Shown: positions 10,963 through 24,192, counted from the first letter of the stretch. The stretch is DNA of 64,000 bases from Xestospongia bergquistia (GCA_963965975.1 OZ014412.1:15018849-15082848), one strand, 5' to 3'. Numbers and translations are program-made. The notes: generated by a model not told the origin, from the sequence alone.

Positions 10963-11636
10963 AAACAATTTCTTTTTTTATTAAAACACAAAAGACACTC
11001 AATAGCAAAGCTAATATGAAAAGCATCAAACCTCAATAGAAATAGGAAGTGAATGATATATAAAGAGTGATGATATTAACACGTGAATGAATGAATAAAT
11101 ATGAACAACATGTATGCTATATTTCTGATAATTTTAAAGTAAATAAGTAATATTTTGCTTGAACTGCCTTGCAGAGTTGAGATCTTTGAGTGATGAGAGA
11201 AGGAAATTCCACAATGAAATAGCACTGGGAAGGAAGGAGTTGATGGTAGCAAAAGATCTGAAGAAAAGCAGATTCAGGTTTAAAGAATGGGAAGAATGTA
11301 AATTATAAGAGGACTGGTTTTGAAATGAAAAAGAGCCAGCAGGAATGTAGAGCTTAGTAAAGATGAACTTGTATAAAAGGACAAGCTTGGATGTTGTTCT
11401 ACGGGAGGATAGAGAAGGAAGATTGAGAGTTGCAAAAGTAGAAGATAATTAGAGGTCCAATTTTTACTGCAGAGTTTTAGTGCAAAATATTGAACTTTTT
11501 CCAATTTATTGATGTTAGGAATGGAACACAGATCCCAAACAGACAAGCTGTACATAATGATGAGGAGGATTATTGTCAAGTACAATTTAATAAGAACAGA
11601 ATATAAAGAGTTAAAATAACATAAGAGATAAAATAA
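10963..11636 (-). mobile_element. Truncated LINE fragment, copy alpha
   Basis: The minus strand encodes the C-terminal end of a non-LTR retrotransposon reverse transcriptase (Y-L-T-I-I-L-x-I-I-M-Y-S-L-S-V-W-D). It is 5'-truncated and cut at 11636, where unit 2 begins. It matches copies at 26713, 33262 and 42671. Clade (CR1/Jockey/Rex-like) is a guess. Confidence 0.6.
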
Positions 11637-12427
11637 CAGCTGCCATTTCATCACTGGTTAGTATCTAGAGTCCAAAAAAGTGAATAGGCCACAGTTATTC
11701 AGCCTCCTAGTGTTGACAATGACACATATCTGTCAAAGAAATATGCAGCTTTTCTCCAATATACTGTTAATAGTTACAGCTGGCCATCAGAAAGTGTTAT
11801 ATTTTATTCTGAAATGAACAAGGCAACAGCTGTAAATACAGACATCAATAGCAAAAGGTGAAAACTTTCTTGGAGGCAGCAGCTTCTCTCTATTGACTGT
11901 TCATACATGTAGTGCAAACAGTTGAGCTAAATGATATTTTTCACAACTACAAAACCTGTTGTTCCATTTGATTAAGATGCATGTTATAGGTACCAGTAGT
12001 GTACAGGAAAATGTGATAAATTCCTAAATAAGTCAAGCAAATTAGTGATGAAGGCAAACTGAAAAATGAATTCTTTAAAATGATATTTATGACTCCGCGT
12101 AATATAGACCTATAAATTAGGATTGACTTCTGGAGTACTGTCTTATTTATTTTCACATACACTGTGATGAATAACTCTCACAATATACACATTGTGCAAT
12201 CTCCTGGCTTAGTTAAGTATTTTGCTGTTATTATTAATGTTAGCTTTATTAAAAAATGACTGTTTTTTATGTGCATAATATAAAATAAGGAAAACAAAAT
12301 ATAATAATAATAAAAAATAATAAAATTATATAATAAGAAAAACAAAAGAATTAGCTGAAAAATGTTAGTTTCTAATTGTACTGTTTTATATTTTGTTTTT
12401 CAAGTTTACCATTACAGCTTATTATTA

Positions 12428-12467
12428 TTATTTCCAAGAACTTCAAAAGTGCATCAAGCGGTTACAT
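12428..12467 (-). pseudogene. D-type exon 3 tail, unit 2
   Basis: Equivalent of 4424-4470, with an extra small deletion removing most of the D-P-R codons. The in-frame TGA before the Cys is retained. Confidence 0.55.
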
Positions 12468-12941
12468 CTTTTTTTGTGGTTTCTATTGTTTTACGAACAG
12501 CACAAATAAGTAAGTATATGTATTAATTTTTATTGATTTGTGACAGATTTTAGGAAGATGTAAAGTATGTTATTTAAATTTAACATTTTATATAAAAACT
12601 CTAGCTTACTATTATTGCTTTGAAGACTTTTCTCGTACATTATCTATAATTAAAGTCACTGTTATCATTGTTTGATCTATGAGTATATTAATGAGTATAT
12701 TTATATATATTATATAGTATGAACACTGTTTATCTATATAAATAATATGATAAGCAGTGTTGATACTATATTATGATAGATGTCAATATAATATTAATTG
12801 AAATGAAGTCCTATTCATCACAATATGTCCACAGTCATGTTTCTGTAACATGTAGTTAGAGAGCAACTGTTACTTTGTCCAAATAGGAAATCGATTGCTT
12901 TTCTGTTGTCCATCTGTAATGATCAAACAATATGTGAAGGG

Positions 12942-13037
12942 CAGCTGTTGCTTTTAATATAACTATGAAATCTATCAACTAATGCTGTTTGGCCAGCTGT
13001 AACATATGGGAGGGAAGCTGTCTGTAAGGTATATAAA
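12942..13037 (+). promoter_or_regulatory. Promoter of gene C2
   Basis: CAGCTG at 12942-12947 and 12994-12999 (52 bp) and TATATAAA at 13030-13037, the same arrangement as gene C. Confidence 0.65.
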
Positions 13038-13133
13038 GACTTTTCTTAGCTCAGATTTTTGATCAGTCAAGAGTCTTTCTACAGATTAAATCAATCTTCA
13101 ACTGACAATCAACAGTCTTCATTTGAAGGAAAC

Positions 13134-13584
13134 ATGAGTAGTAATTATTACGGTAATTATTTTAACAACATGTGTGTCTGACTTAGTGTTTTTTTCTTCA
13201 TAGAATATAATATTACTGTCTTAAGCAAGATAGGTAAGATAATACCAATTACATATGGAAGTGTATATGAATGGTGGATGTCACATCCAAATCTTTTTTA
13301 TACTCAAGCCTATATCCAGGTATATCATAAATAATCTTATCAGTGTTTTTACTAAACAAATTTTTATACAGGCTGTAGGCATGGATAGAGTGTCTGGCAC
13401 TTTCAAGATGACAATTTCAGATGAAGTAATTCAGGTTGATTTCAATTACGAAGATGGACAAATGCCTTCCTTAAACCATAAAACGTTGAGCCCAGGTCCT
13501 TATGAAATTAAGATGATTGGTGGAATCACTGTTGAAGGTTCAAAAATTAACTGTACTTTGGAACTTTATGATCCAAGGAAATAA
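13134..13584 (+). CDS. Gene C2: single-domain family protein, 115 aa
   Basis: Exons 13134-13152, 13204-13319, 13372-13584. Differs from gene C by only a few residues: leader Y for F, I-P-I-T for I-P-V-T, and EWWMSHPN for EWWISHPN. Exon 3 encodes the same protein as gene C, although the DNA has at least one silent change, consistent with recent duplication or gene conversion. Splice sites and promoter intact. Function unknown; same family as gene C. Confidence 0.85.
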
Positions 13585-14303
13585 TAATGACCTGGGATTC
13601 CAAATGTTGAAAAAAAGAGTGCAAAGCAGTACAAATAGAGACTAATGTTTTCCAGCTAATTTTTTGGTTTTCTTTATCATATAGGTCTTCATTTTATATT
13701 ATGTACATATTTAACAATAATATTTTTTTTGCTAAAGCTAACATTAATAATAACAGTAAAATACTTAACTAAAATACTTAACTAAGCCAGGAGATTGCAC
13801 AGTGAATATTATTAGAGTTATTCATCTGAGTGTATGTCACAACAAATAAGACAATATTGCAAAAGTCAATCCTAATTCACAGGTCTATTACGCTGAGTCA
13901 TAACAATCTTCATCAACAGCAGTTCTGAAAGCAAAATAAGCTGAGATGTCCAAACCTTAACATGAGATTGCACACTGTATCTTGTGAGAGTTATTCAACA
14001 GAGTGTATGTGAAAATAAAAAACACAGTACTGCAGAAGTCATTCTGATTATACATCCTTATTGTATATAATGATGGTTGATAATTAGAGATAACAAACTT
14101 GATAGGTTTCAATCTTAAATTTTAAAGGTGACTGGTGCTTCTTTTGTTTTGCGTAACAGTTACATTGGCTAGGAGAAGAAAGTGATGTCTCCAAAGTAGA
14201 AACAGTAACATCTTTCTTCTAATGTTATTGCATGCATGATTATACCTAGGATTTAAACAGAGAAACTAAGTGAACTGTTTTATTACTACATCAGCTGATC
14301 TTC

Positions 14304-14667
14304 CTAAATAACCTGAGCAATATAAGGACCTGAGCTCAACTTTCTAGATGTAAGGGAGGGCTTTTGTCTAGGTTTGTAAAAAAAATCAGCCTGAATTTTT
14401 TCACCTGAAACTAAAATCTTGAAAGTACTAGATGCTGAACTTTAGCCAGAAACCTATTACAAAGTAATGTAATAAATTCATTTTTTATAATAAATTTCTA
14501 AAAAACTTTTAGTATTTATTACGTTTGAAGACACTTTCATATGTAACCATGCATGTATTGTTGCAATCGAACTGTTTAAGGCAGTAATATGAAATGCTAC
14601 ATACAAATAAAGAAATATCTCAGGCACACATATTATTAAAATAATTACTGTAATATTCACTGCTCAT
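14304..14667 (-). pseudogene. J2: degenerate family member
   Basis: Exon 1 14649-14667 (M-S-S-E-Y-Y) is clean. Exon 2 starts at 14596 and reads HITALNSS, but the W-W-x-S-H-P region is lost and the reading frame is disturbed. Exon 3 (14304-14453) has an in-frame TAA at 14442-14444 within the SGKGSASGTF segment and ends early at TAG 14304-14306 after G-P-Y-I-A-Q-V-I. The gene has a TATA-like upstream sequence and CAGCTG units, but cannot make a family domain. Copies with the same lesions in units 3 and 4 show it was dead before amplification. Confidence 0.7.
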
Positions 14668-16121
14668 ACGTTTTTCAATAGAAATCAGTTTATATTACTA
14701 TGAGCTGAAGAGGGATTTATAATCTGTAGAAAGTCATTTCAAAAAATCAACTAAGAAATATCTTTTATACCCTAATGAGAGCTTCCCTCCCATTTATGCT
14801 GCTGGCTAACAGCAATAGGTGATAAATTTCATATCATATAGCTATAGAAAATGAAACTGATGCTCTACATATATTGTTTGAATTACAGCTGGCCAACAGA
14901 AAATGGCGCAAGATTTCCTAGGTAGACAAAGCAACAGCTGCCCTCTATTTATTTGCATGTTGATACCTTGTGTGTAAACAGAGTACATAAATGATATATT
15001 TTATATGTTATAGGTAGAGTTAACAGGAGTTAGGAAAAGCTGCTCAGGTTCCTATTTTTAAAAATTATTGTACAAAGTTAATGGAAAAGCCAATATCGTT
15101 TCAAAAATAGACAATGCGATATCACTCCATTTAGAGGCAGCTATATAAACATCATCTCCAAATAACTATTAGTTCTAATGAGATAATTTATTATGGTACT
15201 TTTTATACATTGAATTCTATAATGAAGTTAATAATTTATCAGGTATCGTAATCTGGTATGTATAAAGTCATATAAAGTTATAAAATACGCAAATAGTCAC
15301 TTATTCCAAGTGTGTATGTGTGTAAGAGAGAGAATGAAAGAGAGCATGTATCATTTTTCACAAACTTTGAGGCTCTTCAAGCTAAAATGAGATTATGTCA
15401 ACACACTGCAGCCACAGATATTTTTTTCTAGTTATTTAATATCTCTTCATTTTTATCAATCTACATAAATAGATATCATCTATTTCTGATATACTTAGAG
15501 TAAAATAGGAGAAAGCAATAGACAAGGCAACAGTTATCCTAGTTACTGCTATCCTATATAATACTAATAATTACATCTGTCTAAAAAGAGAAAGTGATTG
15601 ATTTTCAATCTAGATATAATAGCAGCTGCCATTTCATCGCTGGTTAGTATCTAGAGTCCAAAAAAGTGAATAGGCAATATAGATTTCTTAACTAGGCCAC
15701 AGTTATTCAGCCTCCTAGTGTTGACAATGGCTTACATCTATCAAACAAATTCACAGCTTTCCTCCATTCTACTGTTAATAATTACAGCTGGTCATCAGAA
15801 AGTGATAGATATCATTTTAAAACTAATAAGACAACAGATGCAAATATAGGTCATCAATAGGAAAAATGTGAAAATTTCTTGGAGGTAACAGCTGGTCTTT
15901 AATGGCTGTTGATACAGGTAGTGGAAACAACTGAACTAGATGATATTTTTCACAAATACAACAAGTATATCAGGATTAGATGATATCTGTTTATGTAGAT
16001 TGGTAAAAATACAGAAATGTTAACATAACTAGATCTTAAGCAGCTCTATATTGACATAATCTCCTTTGTTTCATTTTAGCTTGCGGAGATTTAAAGACTA
16101 TGGAGAGTGTTTATAAGCTTC

Positions 16122-16182
<61 letters not shown>

Positions 16183-16574
16183 CTCATCACACACAAATGT
16201 ACTCTCTGAATTTTTATGGTTTGGACATCTCAGCCTGTCCATTTGTTTTCAGAACTAGTATTGATGAAGATTGTTATGACTCGGTGTAACAGACCTGTAA
16301 ATTTCGATTGATTTCTGCAGTAATGTTTTATTTGTTGTCGCATACACTCAGATGAATAATTCTCACAATATACAGTGGGAAATTTCTTGGCTAAGTTAAG
16401 TAATTTACTGTTATTAATAATGTTAACTTTATCAAAAATTGTTTTAAAAGTGCATATATAATATAAAATAAAGGCCTATATAATAAGGAAAACCATAAAA
16501 TTTGATACAAAATCTTAGTCTCTATTTGTACTGTTTTATATATCGTTTTTCAAGTTTAGTATCACAGCTCATTA
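14668..16574. other. Intergenic J2-D2, repeats only
   Basis: Same composition as 7560-9632: CAGCTG-bounded units, GA-rich DNA near 15310-15350 and a long TC tract. No gene seen; the short ORF over the TC tract is low-complexity. Confidence 0.5.
16123..16181 (+). repeat. Expanded TC microsatellite
   Basis: About 59 bp of uninterrupted (TC)n at the site that has about 21 bp in unit 1. Confidence 0.9.
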
Positions 16575-17031
16575 TTATTTCCTTGGATCAATAACTTCAA
16601 AAGTGCAGAAAGCTGCTCCATCTTTAAGATAAGGTCCATTAATTATAACAACTATGTAAGGACCCGCGCTCAACTGCTTATATGCCAAGGTAGGCAATTG
16701 TCCAGGACTGTACTCGAAATCAACTTCAATTACTTCATCTGAAATTGTCATCTTGAAAGTACCAGATACTGAACCCTCGCCACCAGCCTGTATAAATGTT
16801 TGCGTAATAAAAGCATTGATTTGATTATTTAAGATATACCTCAATAGATATAGACCCTCCTGGATTAATCACATTTGGATGTGAAAGCCACCATTCCTTT
16901 ACATTTCCATATTTACACGTTATCACTGTACCTGTCCTGTTTAAGGCAGTAATATTATATACTACAAAGAAGAAAACACTAAGTCAGGCAAACATATTGT
17001 TAAAATAATTACCGCAATAGTTACTACTCAT
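16575..17031 (-). CDS. Gene D2: single-domain family protein, 117 aa
   Basis: Minus-strand exons 17013-17031, 16840-16961, 16575-16787. Leader M-S-S-N-Y-C, then YNITALNRTG, KEWWLSHPNV, NPGGSISIE, SGTFKMTISDEV, SPGQLPTL, SAGPYIVVIINGP and CTFEVIDPRK. All open. The bases before ATG are GAAGGAAAC, as in C genes, not the GAACGAATC of gene D, which suggests that the 5' part was exchanged with a C-type gene. Function unknown. Confidence 0.85.
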
Positions 17032-17125
17032 GTTTCCTTCAAATGAAGACTATTGATTGCGAGTTGAAGAGGGATTTAATCTGTAGAAAGACTCTTGACT
17101 GATCAAAAGTCTGAGCTAAGAAAAG

Positions 17126-17223
17126 TTCTTATATACCTTACAGACAGCTTCCCTCCAATATGTTACAGCTGACCAAACAGCAATAGGTGATAGATTTCAT
17201 AGTTATAGTAAAAGTAACAGCTG
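17126..17223 (-). promoter_or_regulatory. Promoter of gene D2
   Basis: TATATAAGAA on the minus strand at 17126-17135; CAGCTG at 17166-17171 and 17218-17223, 52 bp apart. Confidence 0.6.
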
Positions 17224-17231
17224 CCTTCCAT

Positions 17232-19840
17232 ATATTGTTTGATCATTACAACTGGTTAACAGAAAGGTTGTGAATTTCCTAAATGGATAAAGTAACATGT
17301 TACAGAAGCCTAAGGCGGATATCAATTTTTCAATTTCCTTTGCTGATGAGAAAATTCCAATATACTGTTGATAATTACAGCTGGCCATCTGAAAGTGATA
17401 GATTTCATTCTGAAATGAACGAGGCAACAACTGCAAATATAGTCATCAATAGCAAATAGGTAAAACTTTTCTTGGAGGCAGCAGCTGCCCTCTAATGGCT
17501 GTTGATTCATGTAGTGCTAACAGCTGAACTAGAAGATATTTTTCACAACTACAACAGCTGTTGTTCCATTTGATCAACATGCATGTTATAGGTAGTTATA
17601 CCACACATCTGTCAAAGAAATACATGTATGATTTTCTAAGTGGACAAGACAATAGCTGTGTTCTATTCATTAGCACGTTGATACCTTGTGTGTAAACGGA
17701 GAAAAAAATGATGTATTTATATGTTATATAGGTATAGTTAACAGGAGTTAGGAAAACACTGTACAGGCTACCATATTTAAAATTACTGTAAAAGGTTACT
17801 GAATATCTTCCAAAATAGACAAGGTAGTACCTCCTCCTTTAGAGGCAACAATAACATCAACTCCTAATGACTAATAGCTCTATTTATTGATACAATGAAA
17901 CAAATTATTATGGTACTTTTTATATATAGAGTCGATACCTTATCAGGTACTGTAATATGGTATACATAATCTCATGTAAAATTTTAAAATATGGAAATAG
18001 TCACTTATTCCAACCTTCTTATCAAATAAATTTTGTGGTTTGTGAACTGAGCCACTTAATTAGCCACAAAGTGCCACCTCCTGGAAACTTGAATGTGAGT
18101 GCAGTATAACTAAGTAATAACATTTCAAATGAAATAAAAATCTAAACCAGTGATAGAGAGAGGGAGAAAGATTGAAAGTTAGTGCATGTATGGTGTGTAT
18201 ACATGTGTGTGAGAGAGACAATGAAAGAGAGCATGTACCATTTTTCACAACCTTTAAGGCTCCTCAAGCTAAAATAAGATCTCGTGCTGCTCAGTTATTT
18301 TTTACTTTAGTTACTGTAATATCTCTTCATTTTATCAATTGGCATAAACAGATATTATCAATTATTGATATACTTAGAACAAAACATGTACAGGAGAAGG
18401 CAATATACAAGGTATAAGTTGCCATAGTTACTGCCATCCTATATAATACTAATAATTACATCTGTCTAAAAGGAGAAGGTGATTGATTTTCTATCTAGAT
18501 ATGACAACAGCTGCCATTTCATTACTGGTTAGTATCTAGAGTCCGAAAAAGTGAAATAGGCAATATAGATATCTTAACTATGCCATAGTTATCCAGCCTC
18601 CCAGTGTTGACAATGGCACACATCTGTCAAAGAAATACACAAGTTTCCTCCAATATACTGTTAATAATTACAGCTGGCCATTAGAAAGTGCTAGATTTCA
18701 TTTTGAAATGAACGAGGCAACAGCTGCAAATACAAGTCATAAATAGCAAAAAGGTGAAAATTTTTTTGGAGGCAGCAGCTGCCCTCTAATAGCTGTTGAT
18801 ACATGTAGTGCAAACTGCTAACTTGTTTTGAAAATAGTATTTATCTTTAATTAATCACTGATAATTTAGTGCACTTATAGAGGGATTGAGAATTGTAGCA
18901 ATTAAGTTAATTAAGCTACTATTACATATTAACTAATATTAAAAGTTATACTATGGAAAGCATTATATGTAATATCTGGAAGTTGATTAACTGAAGTCCA
19001 TGACATCCAATTATGGTAAATTCCTGGAATAAACATTAATTTTATTTTCCTTTTGTAGTCTATAGAATTAAATAATGTTTATAGAATGAGCTTTTGGAAG
19101 AGCATACTGAGATTAAAACTACACTTTATCTTATGGAATTGACATCATGAAATGTTTGAGTTAAGTTTAGAACAATATTCAAACATATCCTAAAATCAAT
19201 ATAGTATTAATATTTATAGCTAATAAGTAATTAAGGTAATTATAATTTGTAAATTAAATTAATATAGATGTTATATGGGAGGTTTACTCACCAGCTGTAT
19301 TTTATCAGTTGTAAGTAGCATATCATTTGTTATGCTCTTGACTAACAACCTTGTAGGTTGTTCTACTAATCACTTCAAAGTAATGAGATAAATAAAGTGT
19401 TCCTTTCTTAACAAAATGTAAGTTGGAACATTGTTAGAACTGTATAGGAAGAGGTGTGAAGATAACTTGACTTAATATTGCAGATACTGCATTCTCTTGT
19501 AACTATATACAACATGCATGACTTTGTATTCAGAACTGCTGTTGACACAAATATTTATGACTCACTATAATAGACCTGTAAATTATGATCGACTTCTGCA
19601 ATGATGTCATATTTTATTATCAGATATACCCTTCTACATAACTCTCACAATATACATGTGCAATCTCCAGACAAAATTAAGTATTTTAATGTTATCATTA
19701 ATGTTACCTTTATAAAAATTTTTTAAACAACTTAACAATAAAAAATGGCGTATATAATAAGAGAAACAAACAAACAAAAAACTTTAGTCCATATATGTAC
19801 TGTAATGTATTCCCTGTAAGTTTGCCATCACGCCTCATCA
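17232..19840. other. Intergenic with CAGCTG-bounded repeats
   Basis: Rich in the short repeat (clear pairs at 18671-18676 with 18721-18726, plus single sites near 17480 and 18779), GA/TG-rich DNA near 18155-18230, and AT-rich sequence from 18830 on. The 3' flank of gene E begins near 19550. No gene seen. Confidence 0.5.
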
Positions 19841-20291
19841 TTATTTTCTTAAATCAAGGACATAGAAGGTACAGTGGGCTGTCATACCTTCAACATAAGG
19901 TCCATTAGAAATCTGAACAATATAAAGATCTGGGGTCCTCTTTATATATGTAAAGGAAGGCTTTTCTCCAGGTTTGTAAACAAAATCAACCAGAATATCA
20001 CCACCAGGAACTAAAATCTTGAAAGTACCAGATGCTGAACCTTTGCCAGAAACCTGAATACAAATTTATGCAATAAAAATACTGATTTCATAGTTTATAA
20101 CAAAACCTGGATAAAGGCTTGAGTGTTAATCACATCTGGGTGTGAAAGCCACCAATCATTTACGTTTCCATATTCAACCACTTTTGCTGCACCTGTGCTG
20201 TTAATGGCAGTAATATTATAAGCTACAAAGAAGAAAACATTAACTCAGCACACACATCTTTAAAATAATTACTGAAATAATATTTGCTCAT
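19841..20291 (-). CDS. Gene E: single-domain family protein, 115 aa
   Basis: Minus-strand exons 20273-20291, 20107-20222, 19841-20053, introns 50 and 53 bp. Leader M-S-K-Y-Y-F, then YNITAINSTGAAKVVEYG, DWWLSHPDV, then SGKGSASGTFKILV, KPGEKPSF, an unusual K-R-T-P-D-L-Y-I where most copies have a L-x-x-G-P-Y segment, GPYVEG and CTFYVLDLRK. Open throughout. It belongs with B, G and H (GSASGTFKI subgroup) and is the only intact copy of that subgroup in the left half. The TATA position reads GTGTAAATG, weaker than in C/D. Upstream CAGCTG sites at 20434-20439 and 20475-20480 are 41 bp apart, not 52. Confidence 0.8.
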
Positions 20292-20859
20292 CTTTCTTTC
20301 AAATAGAAGTCTGTTGACTGTGAGCTGAATAATCTGAAAGGATTAATAATCTAAAAGAAGTCTCTTGGCTGATCTTAAAGCTGAGTTAAGAAAGGTCATT
20401 TACACCTTGCAGACAGCTTTCCTCCCTTTTTTACAGCTGGCTAACAGCAATAGGTGATAGATTTCATATAGTAACAGCTGCTCTGCATATACTGTTTGAT
20501 AAATACTGCTGGCAGACAGAAAATGGTGCAAGACTTTCCAAGAGGACAAGACAACAATTGTCTTCTTTTTATTTACATATTGATAACATGTGTGACAACA
20601 GAGAAGATGAAGGATATGTCATAGATATAGTTAACAGGAGTTGGGGAAAAGCTGCACAGGCTCCCATTATATAAATTACTGCACAAAGTTACTGGAGAAA
20701 CCAATATCTTTCCAAAGTAGACAAGACAATACCTCTCCTTTTAGCGGCAACTATAACCATAAACATCATCTAATAACTAATAGTTCTGTTTGTCAATACA
20801 ATGAGACAAATTATTATAGTACTTTTATATATTAAGTTCTATAATAGAGTTGATACTTT

Positions 20860-22374
20860 TTTAGGTACTGTAAACTAGTATTCATAAACTCATATAAACT
20901 CATAAAGGAATTCATAATTTCATAAACTCATAAAGGTAAACTAGTATTCATAAACTCATATAAATTATAGATAGAGATAATTGTGTTTGAATGTGGTCAT
21001 CATCACATACGTCAAAGCAGTAATGTCAAAACTCGAGGAGGAATTCTAGAGATCATGTATACCCTGCAAGATCAATGAAGTTAGACCTTGTGACGTCAAG
21101 TACATCTTCATTTTTTGCACATGCCAGAAGCACAATTGATTAAGACTAAAGTTCAAAACAAGTAGGAACTCACTGGAGCAATTATTACATAAGCCAATAT
21201 CATAATACCTTGTAGATAGATCATTTGTTTCATTATAGTTGTTAGATTATTTTTTAGTGTATAAAAATAATGTGAATTATCTACTCAATCACCTATATCC
21301 CTTCCACATACACCTAACGTCATTCATATTATTGGTCTGCATGATGTTTGGTCTTTGATACGACACAATGATTTGCACTGGACATAAAATTTAATATAAG
21401 TTAACTTTATCAACAGGATTGGTGGAGTTTTTAGGATGAAATTTGAGAACTATTGATTGACCTTTAGTTCTGTCACATGATACATAAGATACCTTACTTT
21501 AAGTGGTGGAGTCAAATTATATCAAAACTGCCGATATTTTATCTTTGGCTTTGATATCTGATTCAAATTTTCTATATTTTTAGAACAAACATCACAATCC
21601 ATGACAAAAATTCATATTCAATAAGATCACAGCCAGTCCACCTAAACTTTCACTCTTAACTCCTCCAAACATGTACAATTGTACTTACAAAATGTACAAG
21701 AAAAAAATACTGACACTAGAGAGAACTCAGAAAAAACAATTAAATAGTACTATTTATAATTTAACATGTGATCCTCATCTGTGTAATTATTATGGATTAT
21801 GATCATAGTCAATCATTACTAGCAATGATTGGTTATAGTTTTTGTTGAGAAGAAATAATTTGAGCAGACAACGTAGCTATCTTCACGTAATACTAGAGTA
21901 TCTATAGAATGACTATACAGACACAACCAAATAGACTTTACAGAAATAAGTGAAAAGAATATAGACAAGAGCATCAATAAACAACAACGACAACAACAAT
22001 ACACGTGCTAAGTCACACATTATATACACAGTCAAAGTTCTAGAAAGTTCCAGATAGTACTATTTGTTCACACCTAATAACAATAATTATAATGAGAGCA
22101 TACAGGAAGTACAATTAGATAAAACTGTCTTATCTTCAACAAATTTCACCTTTTGCTCTCCAGATATCAACATTCAATGAAACTGTAGTTGTTGTCATAT
22201 GTAGTTAGGAATTCATTCACCCTAACCTTTTAGGCAGCTGTAATTATCAATTAAGATTACAGAGAATAGCAGTACTAATCTACTTATGAAATCATGCACC
22301 CTACCTAAACTTTCAGGCAGCAAGGGCAGCTGTTACCCTGTCTATTGCCTTCAACTATTTTATTTTAAGTATAT
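20860..22374. other. Unclassified AT-rich stretch, no gene seen
   Basis: Starts with short tandem CATAAACTCATA repeats (about 20878-20966). The rest has no exon of the family and no convincing ORF. Near 22140-22340 it matches 35690-35880, a shared repeat containing CAGCTG. Confidence 0.45.
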
Positions 22375-22946
22375 TAGTAATGAATGATATTTGTTTATGT
22401 AGATTGATAAAAATACAGAACTGTTAACATAGCTAGATCCTTAAGAAGCTCTATATTGACATAATCTCCTTTGTTTCATTTTAGATTGAGGAGATTTAAA
22501 AATTATGGAAAGTTTTTATAAGCTTTCTGTCTGTCTATCTCTTGGCTTCACAATTTATAATCCACACACACATCCTCTTTAAGTTGTTAAGGTTTGGACA
22601 TCTCAGCTTCTTTTTTGCTATCAGAACTGCTGTTAATGAAGATTGTTATGACTCCGCGTAATAGACCTGTAAATTAGGATTGACTTCTGCAGTACTGTCT
22701 TATTTATTTTCACATACACTCTGATGAATAACTCTCACAACATACACTGTGCAATCTCCTGGCTTAGTTAGTATTTTGCTGTTATTATTAATGTTAGCTT
22801 TATTAAAAAATGACTGTTTTTTATGTATATAATATAAAATAAGGCCTACCAAATAAGAAAAACAAAAGAATTAGTTGAAAAATGTTAGTCTCTAATTGTA
22901 CTGTTTATTTATCTTTTTTAAGTTTAGCATCAGAGCTCATTATTAT

Positions 22947-22993
22947 TATTTCCTCGGATCAAGAACTTCAAAAGTGCATCAAGTAGTTACATC
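22947..22993 (-). pseudogene. D-type exon 3 tail, unit 3
   Basis: Same stump as at 4424-4470, encoding C-T-F-E-V-L-D-P-R-K, with the TGA before Cys retained. Confidence 0.6.
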
Positions 22994-23424
22994 TTTTTTT
23001 GTACTTTCTATTGTTTTACGAACAGCACAAATAAGTAAGTATATGTATTAATTTTTATTTGATTTGTGACAGATTTTAGGAAGATGTAAAGTATGTTATT
23101 TAAATTTAACATTTTATATAAAAACTCTAGCTTATTATTGTTGCTTTGAAAGCTTTTCTCATTACACTATCTATAACTAAAGCGACTGTTATCATTGTTT
23201 GATCTGTGAGTATATTTATATATATTATATAGTATGAACACTGTTTATATATATAAATGATATGATAAGCAGTGTTGACACTATATTATGATAGATGTCA
23301 ATATAATATTAATTGAAATGAAGTCCTATTCATCACAATATGTCCACAGTCAGTTTCTGTAACATGTAGTTAGAGAGCAACTGTTACTTTGTCCAATAAG
23401 GAAATCGACTGCTTTTCTGTTGGC

Positions 23425-23547
23425 CAGCTGTAGTGATCAAACAATATATGAAGGGCAGCTGTTGCTTTTAATATAACTATGAAATCACCTAATGCTGTTT
23501 GGCCAGCTGTAACATATAGGAGGGAAGCTGTCTGTAAGGTATATAAA
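23425..23547 (+). promoter_or_regulatory. Promoter of gene C3
   Basis: CAGCTG at 23456-23461 and 23504-23509, here 48 bp apart because four bases (TATC) are missing between them. There is an extra CAGCTG at 23425-23430. TATATAAA is at 23540-23547. Confidence 0.6.
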
Positions 23548-23643
23548 GACTTTTCTTAGCTCAGATTTTTGATCAGTCAAGAATCTTTCTACAGATTAAA
23601 TCAATCTTCAACTGACAATCAACAGTCTTCATTTGAAGGAAAC

Positions 23644-24094
23644 ATGAGTAGTAATTATTACGGTAATTATTTTAACAACATGTGTGTCTGACTTAGTGTT
23701 TTCTTCTTCGTAGAATATAATATTACTGTCTTAAGCAAGATAGGTAAGATAATACAGAATACATATGGAAGTGTATACGAATGGTGGTTCTCACATCCAA
23801 ATGTTTTTTATACTCAAGCCTATATCCAGGTATATCATAAATAATCAAATCATTTTTTTTACTACACAAATTTTTATACAGGCTGTAGGCATGGATAGAG
23901 TGTCTGGCACTTTCAAGATGACAATTTCAGATGAAGTAATTCATGTTGATTTCAATTACGAAGCTGGACAAATGCCTTCCTTGGACCATAAAATGTTGAG
24001 CTCAGGTCCTTATAAAGTTAAGATGATTGGTGGAATCACTGTTGAAGGTTCAAAAATTAACTGTACTTTGGAAATTTATGATCCAAGGAAATAA
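23644..24094 (+). CDS. Gene C3: single-domain family protein, 115 aa
   Basis: Exons 23644-23662, 23714-23829, 23882-24094. The most divergent C copy: I-I-Q-N-T before Y-G, EWWFSHPNVFY, I-H-V-D-F, E-A-G-Q-M-P-S-L-D-H, SSGPYKVK and CTLEIYDPRK. All exons open, promoter and splice sites intact. The 3' flank carries a 0.65-kb insertion (24193-24838) absent from the other C copies, which would lengthen or change the 3' UTR. Function unknown. Confidence 0.85.
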
Positions 24095-24192
24095 TAATGA
24101 ATTGTGATTCCAAATGTTGAAAAAAAGAGTCCAAAGCAGTACAAATAGAGACTAATGTTTTCCAGCTAATTTTTTGGTTTTCTTTATCATTT

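Larger units (their letters stand above)
11637..17230. repeat. Duplicated unit 2
   Basis: Matches unit 1 from its left edge. The junction at 11636/11637 cuts through the LINE copy, so this boundary is a real rearrangement point. Carries C2, the full-length J2 pseudogene and D2. Lacks about 200 bp present in unit 1 near 8200-8400. Confidence 0.75.

Noticed and set aside
11280-11654. LINE ORF as a host gene
   Set aside because: C-terminal reverse-transcriptase-like motifs, 5' truncation, and cut by a duplication boundary.
16107-16289. ORF with Ser-Leu repeats
   Set aside because: It is the translated TC microsatellite.
20641-22004. Short ORFs at 20641-20835 and 21819-22004
   Set aside because: No family similarity, no promoter or splice context, and low-complexity composition.
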